Source: JANQQN01 sp964519665 (GTDB taxonomy: Bacteria > Myxococcota > Kuafuiibacteriia > Kuafuiibacteriales > Kuafuiibacteriaceae). From it: a stretch of 64,000 nucleotides of DNA. The stretch is taken from positions 30,413 through 94,412 of the forward strand of contig CAZFIV010000019.1 of assembly GCA_964519665.1 (NCBI GenBank). The letters are read 5' to 3'. Below, one piece after another: positions 1 to 8,268 of the stretch. The stretch's first letter is position 1, and every line of letters starts with the position of its first letter. The notes under the pieces are model-generated. The model searched no databases, was not told the DNA's origin, and worked only from the letters and a program-made list of their open reading frames with translations. Both the position numbers and the translations under genes were made by a program.

Positions 1-1
1 T

Positions 2-766
2 ACGTCGGAGCTGGTAGAGCTCATCGAGCGCGACACGCCCCGTGCGTTGGTGCTGATGAACAACAAGGTCTTGCGGGTGTATCGGCGATACCGAGCGATC
101 GCGCCCCCGAGGCAGCGAGACATACCGGCGGTCGCCGTCCTGACCTCGTTCCTTCGCGAGACCGCTGGCGGCCTCGATAACCTGACGGGCATCGTCTACG
201 AGGTCCCGCTCGTCACCAGTCTGGTCAACCTGCGCGCGATTCTCGACCAACCGATTCAGCGGATCGGGGTGGTCTATCGCCCGTTGTTCAAGGACTTCGT
301 GGAAGAACAGCGCAAGATGAGCAGCACGGAGGGTTTTCAGCTCATCCCGATCGCCGTCTCTGGCGATGATGAGTTCGAGGTACGACGGGCTCTCACCAAA
401 CTGACCCGGCGCGTGGATGCGATTTGGGTCTTGAACGACAATCGCTTGCTCAAACGAAACATGCTGCTCGAAGGCTGGTTGCCCGGTTTGGCCGGCAATC
501 GCGCTCCGGTCATCGTCAACGCTCGCTCGCTCGTATCGCGCGAGGTTTCTTTCGGGACATTTGCGGTCATCCCAGACCATCGGGCGCTGGGAGTGCAGGC
601 GGCTCAGTTGATATCGAACCTCGCCGAAAACGAGTGGCAGGTTTCGGCCGCGGGGCAGTTCGAGTATCCGATCTCCGTCCAAAAAGTGCTCGACATGAAA
701 TTCGCCCGCCGAAACCTCGAGCTCAAGCCAGGCCAGCTCGAGACCATCGATCAACTCGTCGAGTAG
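2..766 (+). CDS. ABC-type substrate-binding protein (PF04392-like), 5' end outside window
   Basis: The reading frame is open from base 2, so only the C-terminal 254 residues are visible. They resemble the ABC_sub_bind / TrpX-like periplasmic binding proteins: two Rossmann-like lobes with the family patterns RIGVVYRP after the hinge, a DAIWVLND strand and the terminal LKPGQLETIDQL segment. Such proteins capture small solutes or act as sensor partners; the ligand cannot be told here. The segment around residues 1-25 (TSELVELIERDTPRALVL) continues from upstream, so TTG 47 or ATG 56 are not the real start. The gene ends in TAG. No partner permease or ATPase lies downstream in this window, so if there is an operon it lies to the left. 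Confidence 0.75.
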   Translation, partial: TSELVELIERDTPRALVLMNNKVLRVYRRYRAIAPPRQRDIPAVAVLTSFLRETAGGLDNLTGIVYEVPLVTSLVNLRAILDQPIQRIGVVYRPLFKDFVEEQRKMSSTEGFQLIPIAVSGDDEFEVRRALTKLTRRVDAIWVLNDNRLLKRNMLLEGWLPGLAGNRAPVIVNARSLVSREVSFGTFAVIPDHRALGVQAAQLISNLAENEWQVSAAGQFEYPISVQKVLDMKFARRNLELKPGQLETIDQLVE

Positions 767-1122
767 AACCTTCAGGGCAGTGCGCTTCAGCAATCGGGTT
801 TCATCGAGTCCCCAAGGGTGCCACCAACGCCACGGCGCCGATGTGGCCGTCAAGGTAGCCTTCGAGCTCTACCTTCCGGCCATTCTTTCATTTGCCGTTT
901 CGATGAAGAAACGCGTGAATGGACGCCGACTCCGATATCCCCGTCGACAGCAACGTGACCATCATCGCTGCCAGGTGTGGGGAATTGGCCTCAGGGCGTC
1001 AAAGGGTCCTTCTTCTGCTCCAATATGGGGATGCCAAGAGCGCTCCGTGGGCCAGCGTGTCTTCACCTGAGAGTGATGGTAGGCACGTTTGCTGCGGTCC
1101 AAGGTCGTGCTACGGACCGCTC
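767..1122. other. Intergenic stretch without a recognisable gene
   Basis: Short open frames here have no family resemblance and arginine/proline-rich composition typical of GC-rich noncoding frames. I see no tRNA-like fold and no strong terminator. It separates the partial binding-protein gene from the zinc-ribbon gene and presumably carries the promoter of the latter. Confidence 0.5.
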
Positions 1123-1407
1123 ATGGTCAATCCGTACCAGTCACCACAGTCGACGCCATCGCCTCTTCAGCAGTTCCCGCGGCCCGGTACGTGCCCGTCG
1201 TGCGGGTCGACGCGGTTTACGAAGGTCGGCTTTACATGGTGGGGTGGCGTCTTGGGGCCATCGATCTTGAGCCATGTGAAGTGTGACGACTGCGGAACCA
1301 CGTTCAATTCGAAGAGCGGCAAATCGAACCAGACCGGCATCGTCATCTACAGCATCACGCTCTTCGTCATCGTCCTGGCATTGTACGCGGCGATCGGTAC
1401 TCTGTAG
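1123..1407 (+). CDS. Small zinc-ribbon membrane protein
   Basis: A 94-residue protein. It opens with a Pro/Ser/Gln-rich stretch (MVNPYQSPQSTPSPL), then a zinc ribbon built from CPSCGS (about residue 27) and CDDCGT (about residue 57), and ends in one hydrophobic segment (IVIYSITLFVIVLALYAAI). Such tail-anchored zinc-ribbon proteins are common in deltaproteobacteria and planctomycetes, and their function is generally unknown. The ATG at 1123 was chosen because residues upstream of it in the same frame look noncoding. The gene runs convergently into the lipoprotein gene, with stop codons only a few bases apart. The start and the membrane anchor are clear; no biochemical role can be assigned. Confidence 0.7.
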   Translation: MVNPYQSPQSTPSPLQQFPRPGTCPSCGSTRFTKVGFTWWGGVLGPSILSHVKCDDCGTTFNSKSGKSNQTGIVIYSITLFVIVLALYAAIGTL

Positions 1408-1414
1408 TCGAGCG

Positions 1415-2104
1415 CTATTGGACTTTGAACGGGATACGAATCTCGCCCACTGTCGCTTTCGATTCTGCTGAAACGATCTGAGCGACGAAGTCGATTTCTT
1501 CCAGGTCTCGATCGACGTTCTCGAAGTACAAGAATCCGGTGATTTTGCCCTGCGGTTCAAGGACACCTTCGGGAAGAGCTTTGACGATCATGTCACTGGT
1601 GGGCAATCGAAGCCGATTCATGGCCGGGTGATAAGCGCCGTAGTATATGCCGTCGAGCGCGAAGCCGCCGCGGACCCGTGGGAAGGCAGGAAAGAAGCGC
1701 CACTGATAGGGTGCGATGACAAAGCCGCTGACCGGAAAGTTGTAGTTGAGCCGGTCGACTTGGGAGCCCTTGATGTCGAACGGGGGCAGCGCGTGGAATT
1801 GGCGACCGTCTTTCGCGCGGAGAATGAACTCGTTGTAGCGCAGCCGGATCGACTCGGAGTGCTGATTGTCGATCTTGATGAGGAGGGGCGTGACTTTGGT
1901 CAGGTTTGAGGGGACCCCTGACCAAGCGTTGGGTTTGACCTCGACGTCGACGCTGGTGGACTCTCCGTTACTGCTGGTCTTGACCTTCGCGAGCGAAGAA
2001 TCACCCTTCAATGGCACCAAAGAACCGCGAAGGGCGCATGACGAGCCCAGCATGAGGAAGCTACACCCCAGGATTAACCGTTGCCATCGTAGTTCGCGCG
2101 TCAT
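1415..2104 (-). CDS. Putative lipoprotein of unknown function
   Basis: A 229-residue protein starting MTRELRWQRLILGCSFLMLG. A basic n-region and hydrophobic core are followed by SSC, an imperfect lipobox, so a lipid-anchored envelope protein is likely. The mature part is beta-rich (for example TPLLIKIDNQHSESIRL, ITGFLYFENVD) and resembles immunoglobulin-like or DUF-type domains found in bacterial lipoproteins that handle large hydrophobic patches; I do not recognise a named family. The start at 2104 was preferred over longer in-frame starts because it places the signal peptide at the N terminus. The upstream neighbour on the same strand is the MFS transporter (38 bp away), so the three genes from 4361 down to 1415 may be co-transcribed. 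Confidence 0.65.
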   Translation of the reverse strand: MTRELRWQRLILGCSFLMLGSSCALRGSLVPLKGDSSLAKVKTSSNGESTSVDVEVKPNAWSGVPSNLTKVTPLLIKIDNQHSESIRLRYNEFILRAKDGRQFHALPPFDIKGSQVDRLNYNFPVSGFVIAPYQWRFFPAFPRVRGGFALDGIYYGAYHPAMNRLRLPTSDMIVKALPEGVLEPQGKITGFLYFENVDRDLEEIDFVAQIVSAESKATVGEIRIPFKVQ

Positions 2105-2142
2105 CTTCACGGCTGCTACACTCGCTGGCCGGACACTATTCC

Positions 2143-3423
2143 TCAACCCGTCGTCGTCACCCTTTTCGAGATAGCTCGAGGGCCCGAGCGAGAGGAACGG
2201 ATGGAGCTCGGTATCTCGAGACGGTCGACGGCTCGTAGTTGGGGAAAGGCAGCGGCCCAGATTCCCGTGATCAGCAACGTGCCGATGCCTCCGAGGGCGG
2301 CCGCGCGGACGGTGCCAAACCATCCGGCCGTCACGCCTGATTCGAACTCGCCGAGTTCGTTACTGGCACCGATGAAAACCATATTGACGGCGGACACTCG
2401 GCCTCGGAGGCCATCCGGCGTGTGGAGCTGAATGAGGCTTTGGCGAACGATGACGCTGACCATGTCGGCTGCGCCCATGCAGATCAACGCCACGATCGAC
2501 AGCCAGAACGCTTTGGATAAGGCGAAGACGATCGTGCACGCGCCGAAGAGTGCGACACCGATGAGCAGCTTCGCGCCCGCTCGTCGCTCGAGGGGCCACC
2601 GAGCGAGAATCACCGCCATCAAGAGAGCTCCGACCGCGGGAGCACTTCGCATGAGCCCGTAGCCGAAGGTCCCTGCGTGAAGAATATCCTTGGCGTAAAC
2701 CGGTAGCAACGCGACGCTCCCGCCGAGCAACACCGCGCACAGGTCGAGTCCGATTGCGCCGAGCAGGATGCGGTTGTCGGCGACGAACCTCAAGCCGCCC
2801 AGCAAGCGCGCCAGCCCGGGCTCGCCGGGTTCGGGGACAAAGGGGCGAGGTCGGGTTGCGTACACCAAGCCGGCGGCCACCAGCGAGAGGCCGCCGGCCA
2901 GCAGGAACGCTTGGGACGAGCCGACGGTGGCGATCAGAAGGCCTCCCAAAGCCGGTCCGCTGATCGTGGCCGTCTGAAAAGCGGTCGATGAGAGGGCGAC
3001 GGCACGGGGCAGGCCATCCTTGGTGACAAGGTTGGGCAGGAGGCTGGCGCCAGCGCTCCAGGCGAAGGCCCGGGTGGCGCCCAGCCCCACCAAGACGCCG
3101 TAGATCGGCGTGACATCCGCGCCTTCGCGCATCGACAGCAGCGCCAGGGTCGTTGCGCCCAAAGCATAGAGCACCCGGCTGACGGTCAACGTCAGGCGTC
3201 GGTTGTGTCGATCGGCGAACCCCCCGGCGTACAGCGAGAGCGCGGCCAACGGCAGGAACTGGGCGAGTCCGACCCAGGCGAGACTGAAGACCTCGTTGGT
3301 GCGCTCGTACACTTCCCATGCGATGGTCGCGCTCTGGATCTGGATGCCCAGCGCGCCGGCGAAGCGCGCGGCGAGGTATAGCGTGAGGTTTCGACGGGGG
3401 TTCAAGCCCGTGTCATCGGCCAC
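2143..3423 (-). CDS. MFS transporter (MFS_3 / EntS-like)
   Basis: A 426-residue major facilitator with about 12 hydrophobic segments. The loop after TM2 carries the MFS signature GGFADRHNRRLTL, and a second copy-like loop LERRAGAKLLIG lies near residue 270. The overall pattern (N-terminal AARFAGALGIQIQSATIAWEVY) matches the MFS_3 group that includes enterobactin exporter EntS and many multidrug or siderophore exporters. It acts in the inner membrane as a probable proton-coupled exporter; the substrate is unknown. The gene follows the enoyl-CoA hydratase gene by 38 bp on the same strand. No siderophore synthesis genes are nearby, so a siderophore role is not supported by context. Confidence 0.85.
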   Translation of the reverse strand: MADDTGLNPRRNLTLYLAARFAGALGIQIQSATIAWEVYERTNEVFSLAWVGLAQFLPLAALSLYAGGFADRHNRRLTLTVSRVLYALGATTLALLSMREGADVTPIYGVLVGLGATRAFAWSAGASLLPNLVTKDGLPRAVALSSTAFQTATISGPALGGLLIATVGSSQAFLLAGGLSLVAAGLVYATRPRPFVPEPGEPGLARLLGGLRFVADNRILLGAIGLDLCAVLLGGSVALLPVYAKDILHAGTFGYGLMRSAPAVGALLMAVILARWPLERRAGAKLLIGVALFGACTIVFALSKAFWLSIVALICMGAADMVSVIVRQSLIQLHTPDGLRGRVSAVNMVFIGASNELGEFESGVTAGWFGTVRAAALGGIGTLLITGIWAAAFPQLRAVDRLEIPSSIRSSRSGPRAISKRVTTTG

Positions 3424-3461
3424 AGAGGGGCCCTATGTGCTCCTGCGATCGCCGACAAGCT

Positions 3462-4361
3462 TCATTCGACGGAGTGTCGATTTGGCGCTCCTGCGACGGC
3501 GCCCGCGCGGTGGGACGACCCGGTGGTCGGCTGCTCATCCGGCTGGTCGTCGGCGCCTGGCGAACGGTGAAAGTTGGGCGTTCGCTTTTCGATGAATGCG
3601 GCGAGACCCTCCGAGAAGTCGTCCCGGTCGATCAAACGCTGTTGGATTTGGCGTTCGACCTCCAGCTGCTCCGGCAGCGTATTTTCGGCCGCCATATCCA
3701 GGGCGGACATCGTCATCCGGGCGGCTTCCGATGATAGGGCCGCCATCTGATGGGCGATGCGCGTGGCCTCGCGCATCAACGCTTCATCGGGGACACACTT
3801 CCAGATCAGTCCCCACTCGGCTGCTATCTCGGCGGGCAGCGGATCGCCGGTAAGAGCCAAGCCCCGAGCTCTCGCTCGGCCCAAGTAATGGGAAAGGAAC
3901 CAGGTCGAGCCCATATCCGGCACGATCGCCAGTTTAGGGGTGAAGACTTGGATAAACCGGGCGGAGCGAGCGGCGACCACGATATCGGCGGCCAAGGCGA
4001 GACCGACGCCTCCTCCCGCCGCGACCCCATTGACCGCGGACACGACGGGCTTCGGAAGCTCGTCGATCTGCTGGACAACCCGATTGAAGTGGCTGGTCAT
4101 TCGCTCGGCCACGATCATGCCTCGCGTCTTTCCAGGGGTGGGTTCGGTATCGACGTCCAGCAGGTCGGCACCGGCGCAGAATCCCCGCCCCGCGCCCGTG
4201 ATGATCAGAGCTCGGATCGTCTCGTCTTCGCGGACGCCGGCGAGCACCTCGAGGACTTCACTCAAGAGCCCGACGTTGAGCACATTGAGGCTCGCGGGGC
4301 GGTTGAGGGTCAGAACGGCGATCGGACCTTCGGCCGCGTAGGTACAAAACGACAGGGTCAT
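3462..4361 (-). CDS. Enoyl-CoA hydratase/isomerase family protein (PaaG-like)
   Basis: A 299-residue crotonase-fold enzyme. The oxyanion-hole segments are GAGRGFCAGADL (about residue 55) and NGVAAGGGVGLALAADI (about 105). The second catalytic region reads IVPDMGSTWFLSHYLGRA, with Asp where classical hydratases have Glu; this and the following EWGLIWKCV resemble PaaG-type ring-1,2-epoxyphenylacetyl-CoA isomerases more than fatty-acid hydratases. It would act in the cytosol on an acyl-CoA. The last about 35 residues are Pro/Ser-rich and extend past the usual end of the family. The start is fixed by AGGAAGG upstream of ATG 4361. No other phenylacetate-pathway gene is adjacent, so the substrate is open. 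Confidence 0.85.
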   Translation of the reverse strand: MTLSFCTYAAEGPIAVLTLNRPASLNVLNVGLLSEVLEVLAGVREDETIRALIITGAGRGFCAGADLLDVDTEPTPGKTRGMIVAERMTSHFNRVVQQIDELPKPVVSAVNGVAAGGGVGLALAADIVVAARSARFIQVFTPKLAIVPDMGSTWFLSHYLGRARARGLALTGDPLPAEIAAEWGLIWKCVPDEALMREATRIAHQMAALSSEAARMTMSALDMAAENTLPEQLEVERQIQQRLIDRDDFSEGLAAFIEKRTPNFHRSPGADDQPDEQPTTGSSHRAGAVAGAPNRHSVE

Positions 4362-4552
4362 AGGATGGTTCCTTCCTGAGCGTCGCGGATGCCGGCCTCG
4401 GCGAGGCCCACGAGCGAGACGAGGTCCAAAGATGTTAGCGCAAACCGGGTTCCCGAGTGGATCTCCCACCGATTGAGCCGCGGCGCGGTAACGGGTTCTT
4501 ACGCGGTGGATGTAGGCTTGCGCGCGAGTCATGCCTGGTTCAGAACTCCGGC

Positions 4553-5831
4553 ATGACTGGCGACAGTGGCCATCGTAGGGATGGACGATTTCCCCCCGAC
4601 CCACGCGAGACGGGCGCCTCTGAGGCCGACGACGTCGAGCGGCCAACATCTTCGGATGTTCAGGATCCGTGGGCGAGAGTAGGACGGCACAAGCACAAGC
4701 GAACGCACGGCGTCGCGTCGCAAGTCGTCCCGGGCCAAGCAGCGAGCGGTGGCTTTGCCGGTCAACCCGGTCGACCTGGTGAACCTGAACAAAGGGGCGC
4801 TTCGGCTCCGATGGGGGCGGGCAATGTCGCGCCCCAACCGCCTTCGGGTGGTCATGGTCCACACGGAGGGGGTTATGCCCAGCGCCCGGGCCCGTTTCCC
4901 GGGCCTGCGGGGCCGGCGCCCGGGCCTTACGGCGGGGTCGCCGCCGCGCCTTCCGCGGCGGCCGGCGCCGCACCCGGACCGTACGCCGGCAGCGCGCCCG
5001 GCGCTGCTCATCCGGGCGGCGGTTCACCGTACGGTGGACCGCCCGGCGGCGGCTACGCACCGGCGGGGGCTTCGAGCGGCCCGATGCCTGGCCCGTACGG
5101 TATGCCCGGCGGCGGCTACGCACCGGCGGGGGCTTCGAGCGGCCCGATGCCTGGCCCGCACGGTGCGCCCGGCGGCGGCTACGCACCGGCGGGGGCTTCG
5201 AGCGGTCCGATGCCTGGCCCGCACGGTGCGCCCGGCGGCGGCTACGCACCGGCGGGGGCTTNNNNNNNNNNNNNNNNNNNNNNNNNNNNNNNNNNNNNNN
5301 NNNNNNNNNNNNNNNNNNNNNNNNNNNNNNNNNNNNNNNNNNNNNNNNNNNNNNNNNNNNNCGATGCCTGGCCCGCACGGTGCGCCCGGCGGCGGCTACG
5401 CACCGGCGGGGGCTTCAAGCGGCCCGATGCCTGGCCCGTACGGTGCGCCCGGCGCATCCTACGGCGCGCCGTATCAGCAGCCGGCGCAGCCTGGCGCCAT
5501 GACGGGCCCCCTCGGGCGGTTAGTGGTGCACACCGGGTTTTTCCCGCTGATGTGGCTTCTGTTCTTCGTGAATACCGTCATCACGATCAACGGCCAGCGT
5601 TCGGTGCGACCCTGGGGCTCCTCGGTCTTCGACCTGCCGGCGGGCGACTATCAGGTGAGCATAGCGTTCAACTACCTGTTCGGCCCGGCCGGCCCGGCGC
5701 GACGGACGGTTCGGATTCATCCGGGGCACGCGACCCGCCTCAGCTATTCAGCGCCCTGGTTGGTTTTTCTCGACGGCTCGATGAGAGAGTCGCCGCCCTA
5801 TCCCGACCACCAGCTCCAGGCGCCTCGGTGA
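4553..5831 (+). CDS. Gly/Pro-rich repeat protein with C-terminal membrane/beta domain, interrupted by assembly gap
   Basis: Reads from ATG 4553 (MTGDSGHRRDGRF) through an acidic/basic leader, a Gly/Pro/Ala-rich region and an array of 21-residue repeats (consensus PGGGYAPAGASSGPMPGPHGA), then a 100-N gap. After the gap the coding frame differs, because 100 is not a multiple of three. The C-terminal about 110 residues hold a hydrophobic segment (GFFPLMWLLFFVNTVITING) and an alternating-strand domain ending in SYSAPWLVFLDGSM, a type often found behind low-complexity tails in actinobacterial and deltaproteobacterial envelope proteins. The function is unknown. The 54 bases before the gap repeat the first 54 after it; overlapping them restores one frame. 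The stop codon lies 7 bp before the start of the phosphatase gene. Confidence 0.7.
5042..5447 (+). repeat. 63-bp in-frame tandem repeat array
   Basis: Repeat units begin at 5042, 5105, 5168, 5231 (cut by the gap) and 5385. Each encodes 21 residues with Gly-Gly-Gly-Tyr, Ala-Gly-Ala-Ser-Ser and Met-Pro-Gly-Pro blocks; units differ mainly at a Tyr/His and a Met/Ala position. The copy number in the genome is uncertain because the assembly broke here. Confidence 0.9.
5262..5361. other. Assembly gap (100 N) inside the repeat array
   Basis: Bases 5208-5261 are identical to 5362-5415. The gap is therefore a placeholder between overlapping or repeat-collapsed contig ends, not 100 real unknown bases. 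Confidence 0.95.
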
Positions 5832-5838
5832 CCCGGTC

Positions 5839-6507
5839 ATGAGGGAGTACCGACAAACCCGATTTCAACGTCCGCCGGCGGCGACCGAGATCCTACTGAT
5901 CCGTCATGGCGAGTCCGAGGCAGCGCGGGAGGGCGCGCCGTTTCCCTTGATCGACGGGCAGGGTGATCCGGCCCTGCATCCGAACGGTCGACAACAAGCG
6001 GAACGGATCGCCGCTCGTCTGCGTAGCGAGCCAATAGCGGCGGTCTACGCGACTTCGTTGCGCCGAACGGTCGAGACCGCGGCCCCTCTCTGTCGCGAGC
6101 TCGGTTTGACGCCCCAGGTGGAAGCTGGCCTGCGGGAGGTCCATCTCGGACAGTGGGAAGGCGGTGTGTTTCGAGCGAAAGCAGCCAACCGGGATCCCTT
6201 GTACCTGCAGGTGTTTCGAGAGCAGCGGTGGGATCTCATTCCCGGGGCCGAATCGAGAGACTCGGTGCACCACCGCGTTCGCCAGAGCCTCGGCCGGATC
6301 GTGGCCCGCCACCCCGACCAGCTCGTAGTCGCCGTGGTGCACGGCGGAATCATCGGGCACATTTTGGCTTACGCGACGGAGTCGAAGCCGTTCGCCTTCA
6401 TCGGCGCAGACAACGGCTCGATCAGCAGCATCGTGGTGGATGGAGGGCGGACCATCGTGCGCCGTTTCAACGACACGACCCATCTGATGACCACCGGGTC
6501 CCCGTGA
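5839..6507 (+). CDS. Histidine phosphatase (phosphoglycerate-mutase-like)
   Basis: A 222-residue branch-1 histidine phosphatase. The catalytic motif is LLIRHGESEA (about residue 20), where the His becomes phosphorylated. The second conserved block is ATSLRRTVETA, the acid residue lies in LREVHLGQWEGG, and the distal catalytic His is in VVHGGIIGHIL (about residue 172). The family ranges from cofactor-dependent mutases to broad phosphatases such as CobC and GpmB; the short length and lack of the mutase insert favour a phosphatase. It acts in the cytosol. The ATG at 5839 follows the Gly/Pro-rich gene by 7 bp and could be translationally coupled. It ends convergently 16 bp from the nitrilase gene. 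Confidence 0.85.
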   Translation: MREYRQTRFQRPPAATEILLIRHGESEAAREGAPFPLIDGQGDPALHPNGRQQAERIAARLRSEPIAAVYATSLRRTVETAAPLCRELGLTPQVEAGLREVHLGQWEGGVFRAKAANRDPLYLQVFREQRWDLIPGAESRDSVHHRVRQSLGRIVARHPDQLVVAVVHGGIIGHILAYATESKPFAFIGADNGSISSIVVDGGRTIVRRFNDTTHLMTTGSP

Positions 6508-6523
6508 TGTGGCTCGGCCCGAA

Positions 6524-8140
6524 TTAGTGAGCGTGGTCGGGTTCGCCGGGCAGAGCGATGGGTGCGGCGTCGTCAGGGTTGAGGATCGCCTGGTCCTGCG
6601 GAAAGTGGGCCGAGAACTCGAACAGGTCGGGGCGACGGTCGAGTCGCTGGGTCACGCTTCCCGCCGACCGTGAGCGATAGAGATCCTTGATATCGAGGTC
6701 AGCGACCAGCATGGTCTCCACGTTGCTGTCGGCTTCGGCGTGAATGCCGTCCCTCGCAAACTCGAAGTCGCTCGGCGAGAGGATCGCCGCCTGCCCATAG
6801 TGAATGTCCATCGCTGGAACGCTCGGCAGATTGCCCACGATACCTGCCGTCACGACGAAGACCTGGTTTTCAATGGCCCGAGCGTGAGAGCAGTAGCGGA
6901 CTCGCGCGTGCCCCTGTCGGTCATCGGTGCAGTAAGGAACGAAGATGATCTCCGCGCCCCGATCGGTGAGGTATCGGGCCGCTTCCGGGAATTCTGCATC
7001 GTAGCAGACGAGGACGCCGATCTTTGCTTTCGCGGTCGGAATCACGGCGAGCTCGCTTCCGCCTTCGATGCCCCAAAAACGCTTCTCCGAGGGTGTGATG
7101 TGGAGCTTGGGCTGGTAAACGACCCGACCATCCGGAAAGACGACCGGCGCGACATTGTACAACGTGCCCTCGCGTCGCATCGGATGGGTACCGCCGATGA
7201 TGAACAGTCCGTAGCGTTCCGCGAGACCCTTCAGAAGGCCGATGTACCGGTCCTCGAGCTCGCTTAGTTCGGCGATACCGTCGCGGGCTGGAAGGTCCTT
7301 CATCGATTCCTGGGAAAGCAGCTGCATGCTCGTGAATTCTGGGAACACGACGAAGTCGGCTCGATACTCGGACGCCGATTCAACGAAATAGGATATCTGC
7401 GCGGCAAACTCGTCGAAGCTCGTGACCTTTCGAACCTGATACTGGACGGCGGCGACCCGAACTTTCTGTTGGTCGGTACCGCTCGCCTGAAAATCGGGAT
7501 TCATCCATTCGATAAATGTCGCGTGGTTCTTGCTCTGCGGGTCCTGGATATAGTTGCGCAGGACCCCGCGAGGGACGAAGCCCTCTCGCAGCTGGAAGCT
7601 GAGGACGAGGTCCTTGAGCTGCCCCTGTTCGACCAGGCGTACGTATTGTTCGGGGGTCATCTCGTTCGCGTAGGGAGCATAGCCATGAATTCGGCCCCCG
7701 CAGACGATGCGCCGCAGGTTGAGCTGCCGGCACAATCGACGTCGCTCCTCGTAGAGGCGGTGGCCGATCCCGGTCCCTCGCCACTTTGGATGGACGTACA
7801 CGTCCGCTCCGTAGAGGGTGTCCCCCTCGGGGGCATGGTTGTGGAAGTACCCGCCGTCCGTGATGCCTGCGTAGGTATGAGATCGGTACGGATCGGCGCC
7901 GAGGTCGACGATCAGGGTGGCGATCGCCCCGACCAGCTGGCCCTCGACCTCGATGACAATCTGGCCTTCCGGAAAGACGCGTTGGTGGTTGATCAGGTGC
8001 GCCTTCTTCCAGACGACGTCCTGTTCGGCCATCGAGGGGAAGCACTCTTTGTTGAGCTGAACCAGGGTCGGGACGTCTTCAAGGGTGGCCAGCCGGGTCC
8101 GTCCTCGACCCTGGGGCGTGTCAAACGCGCTGAGTTCCAT
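6524..8140 (-). CDS. Bifunctional GNAT acetyltransferase / carbon-nitrogen hydrolase
   Basis: A 538-residue fusion. Residues about 15-220 are a GNAT domain; the acetyl-CoA loop is VHPKWRGTGIGHRLYEERR. Residues about 235-525 are a nitrilase-superfamily hydrolase with the Glu-Lys-Cys triad visible as VVFPEFTSM, VVYQPKLHITPSEK and GVLVCYDAEFPE. The fusion architecture is known in many bacteria; the hydrolase part usually cleaves amides and the GNAT part may act on the released amine, but substrates are not established. It is soluble and cytosolic. ATG 8140 was chosen because it begins the GNAT fold directly and has GGTGAG upstream. Both active sites look intact, so a functional two-step enzyme is plausible. 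Confidence 0.9.
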   Translation of the reverse strand: MELSAFDTPQGRGRTRLATLEDVPTLVQLNKECFPSMAEQDVVWKKAHLINHQRVFPEGQIVIEVEGQLVGAIATLIVDLGADPYRSHTYAGITDGGYFHNHAPEGDTLYGADVYVHPKWRGTGIGHRLYEERRRLCRQLNLRRIVCGGRIHGYAPYANEMTPEQYVRLVEQGQLKDLVLSFQLREGFVPRGVLRNYIQDPQSKNHATFIEWMNPDFQASGTDQQKVRVAAVQYQVRKVTSFDEFAAQISYFVESASEYRADFVVFPEFTSMQLLSQESMKDLPARDGIAELSELEDRYIGLLKGLAERYGLFIIGGTHPMRREGTLYNVAPVVFPDGRVVYQPKLHITPSEKRFWGIEGGSELAVIPTAKAKIGVLVCYDAEFPEAARYLTDRGAEIIFVPYCTDDRQGHARVRYCSHARAIENQVFVVTAGIVGNLPSVPAMDIHYGQAAILSPSDFEFARDGIHAEADSNVETMLVADLDIKDLYRSRSAGSVTQRLDRRPDLFEFSAHFPQDQAILNPDDAAPIALPGEPDHAH

Positions 8141-8268
8141 GCGCTCACCATCGGTTTCGGCGGCGACGCACGTCAACACTGCGCCGACGGGTCGAAGATA
8201 CCGAAGCAGCGTCAATGGTCCGGTTCGAGGCCCGCAGGCGGAGCCTATAAAGATTTCGAACAGGGCGA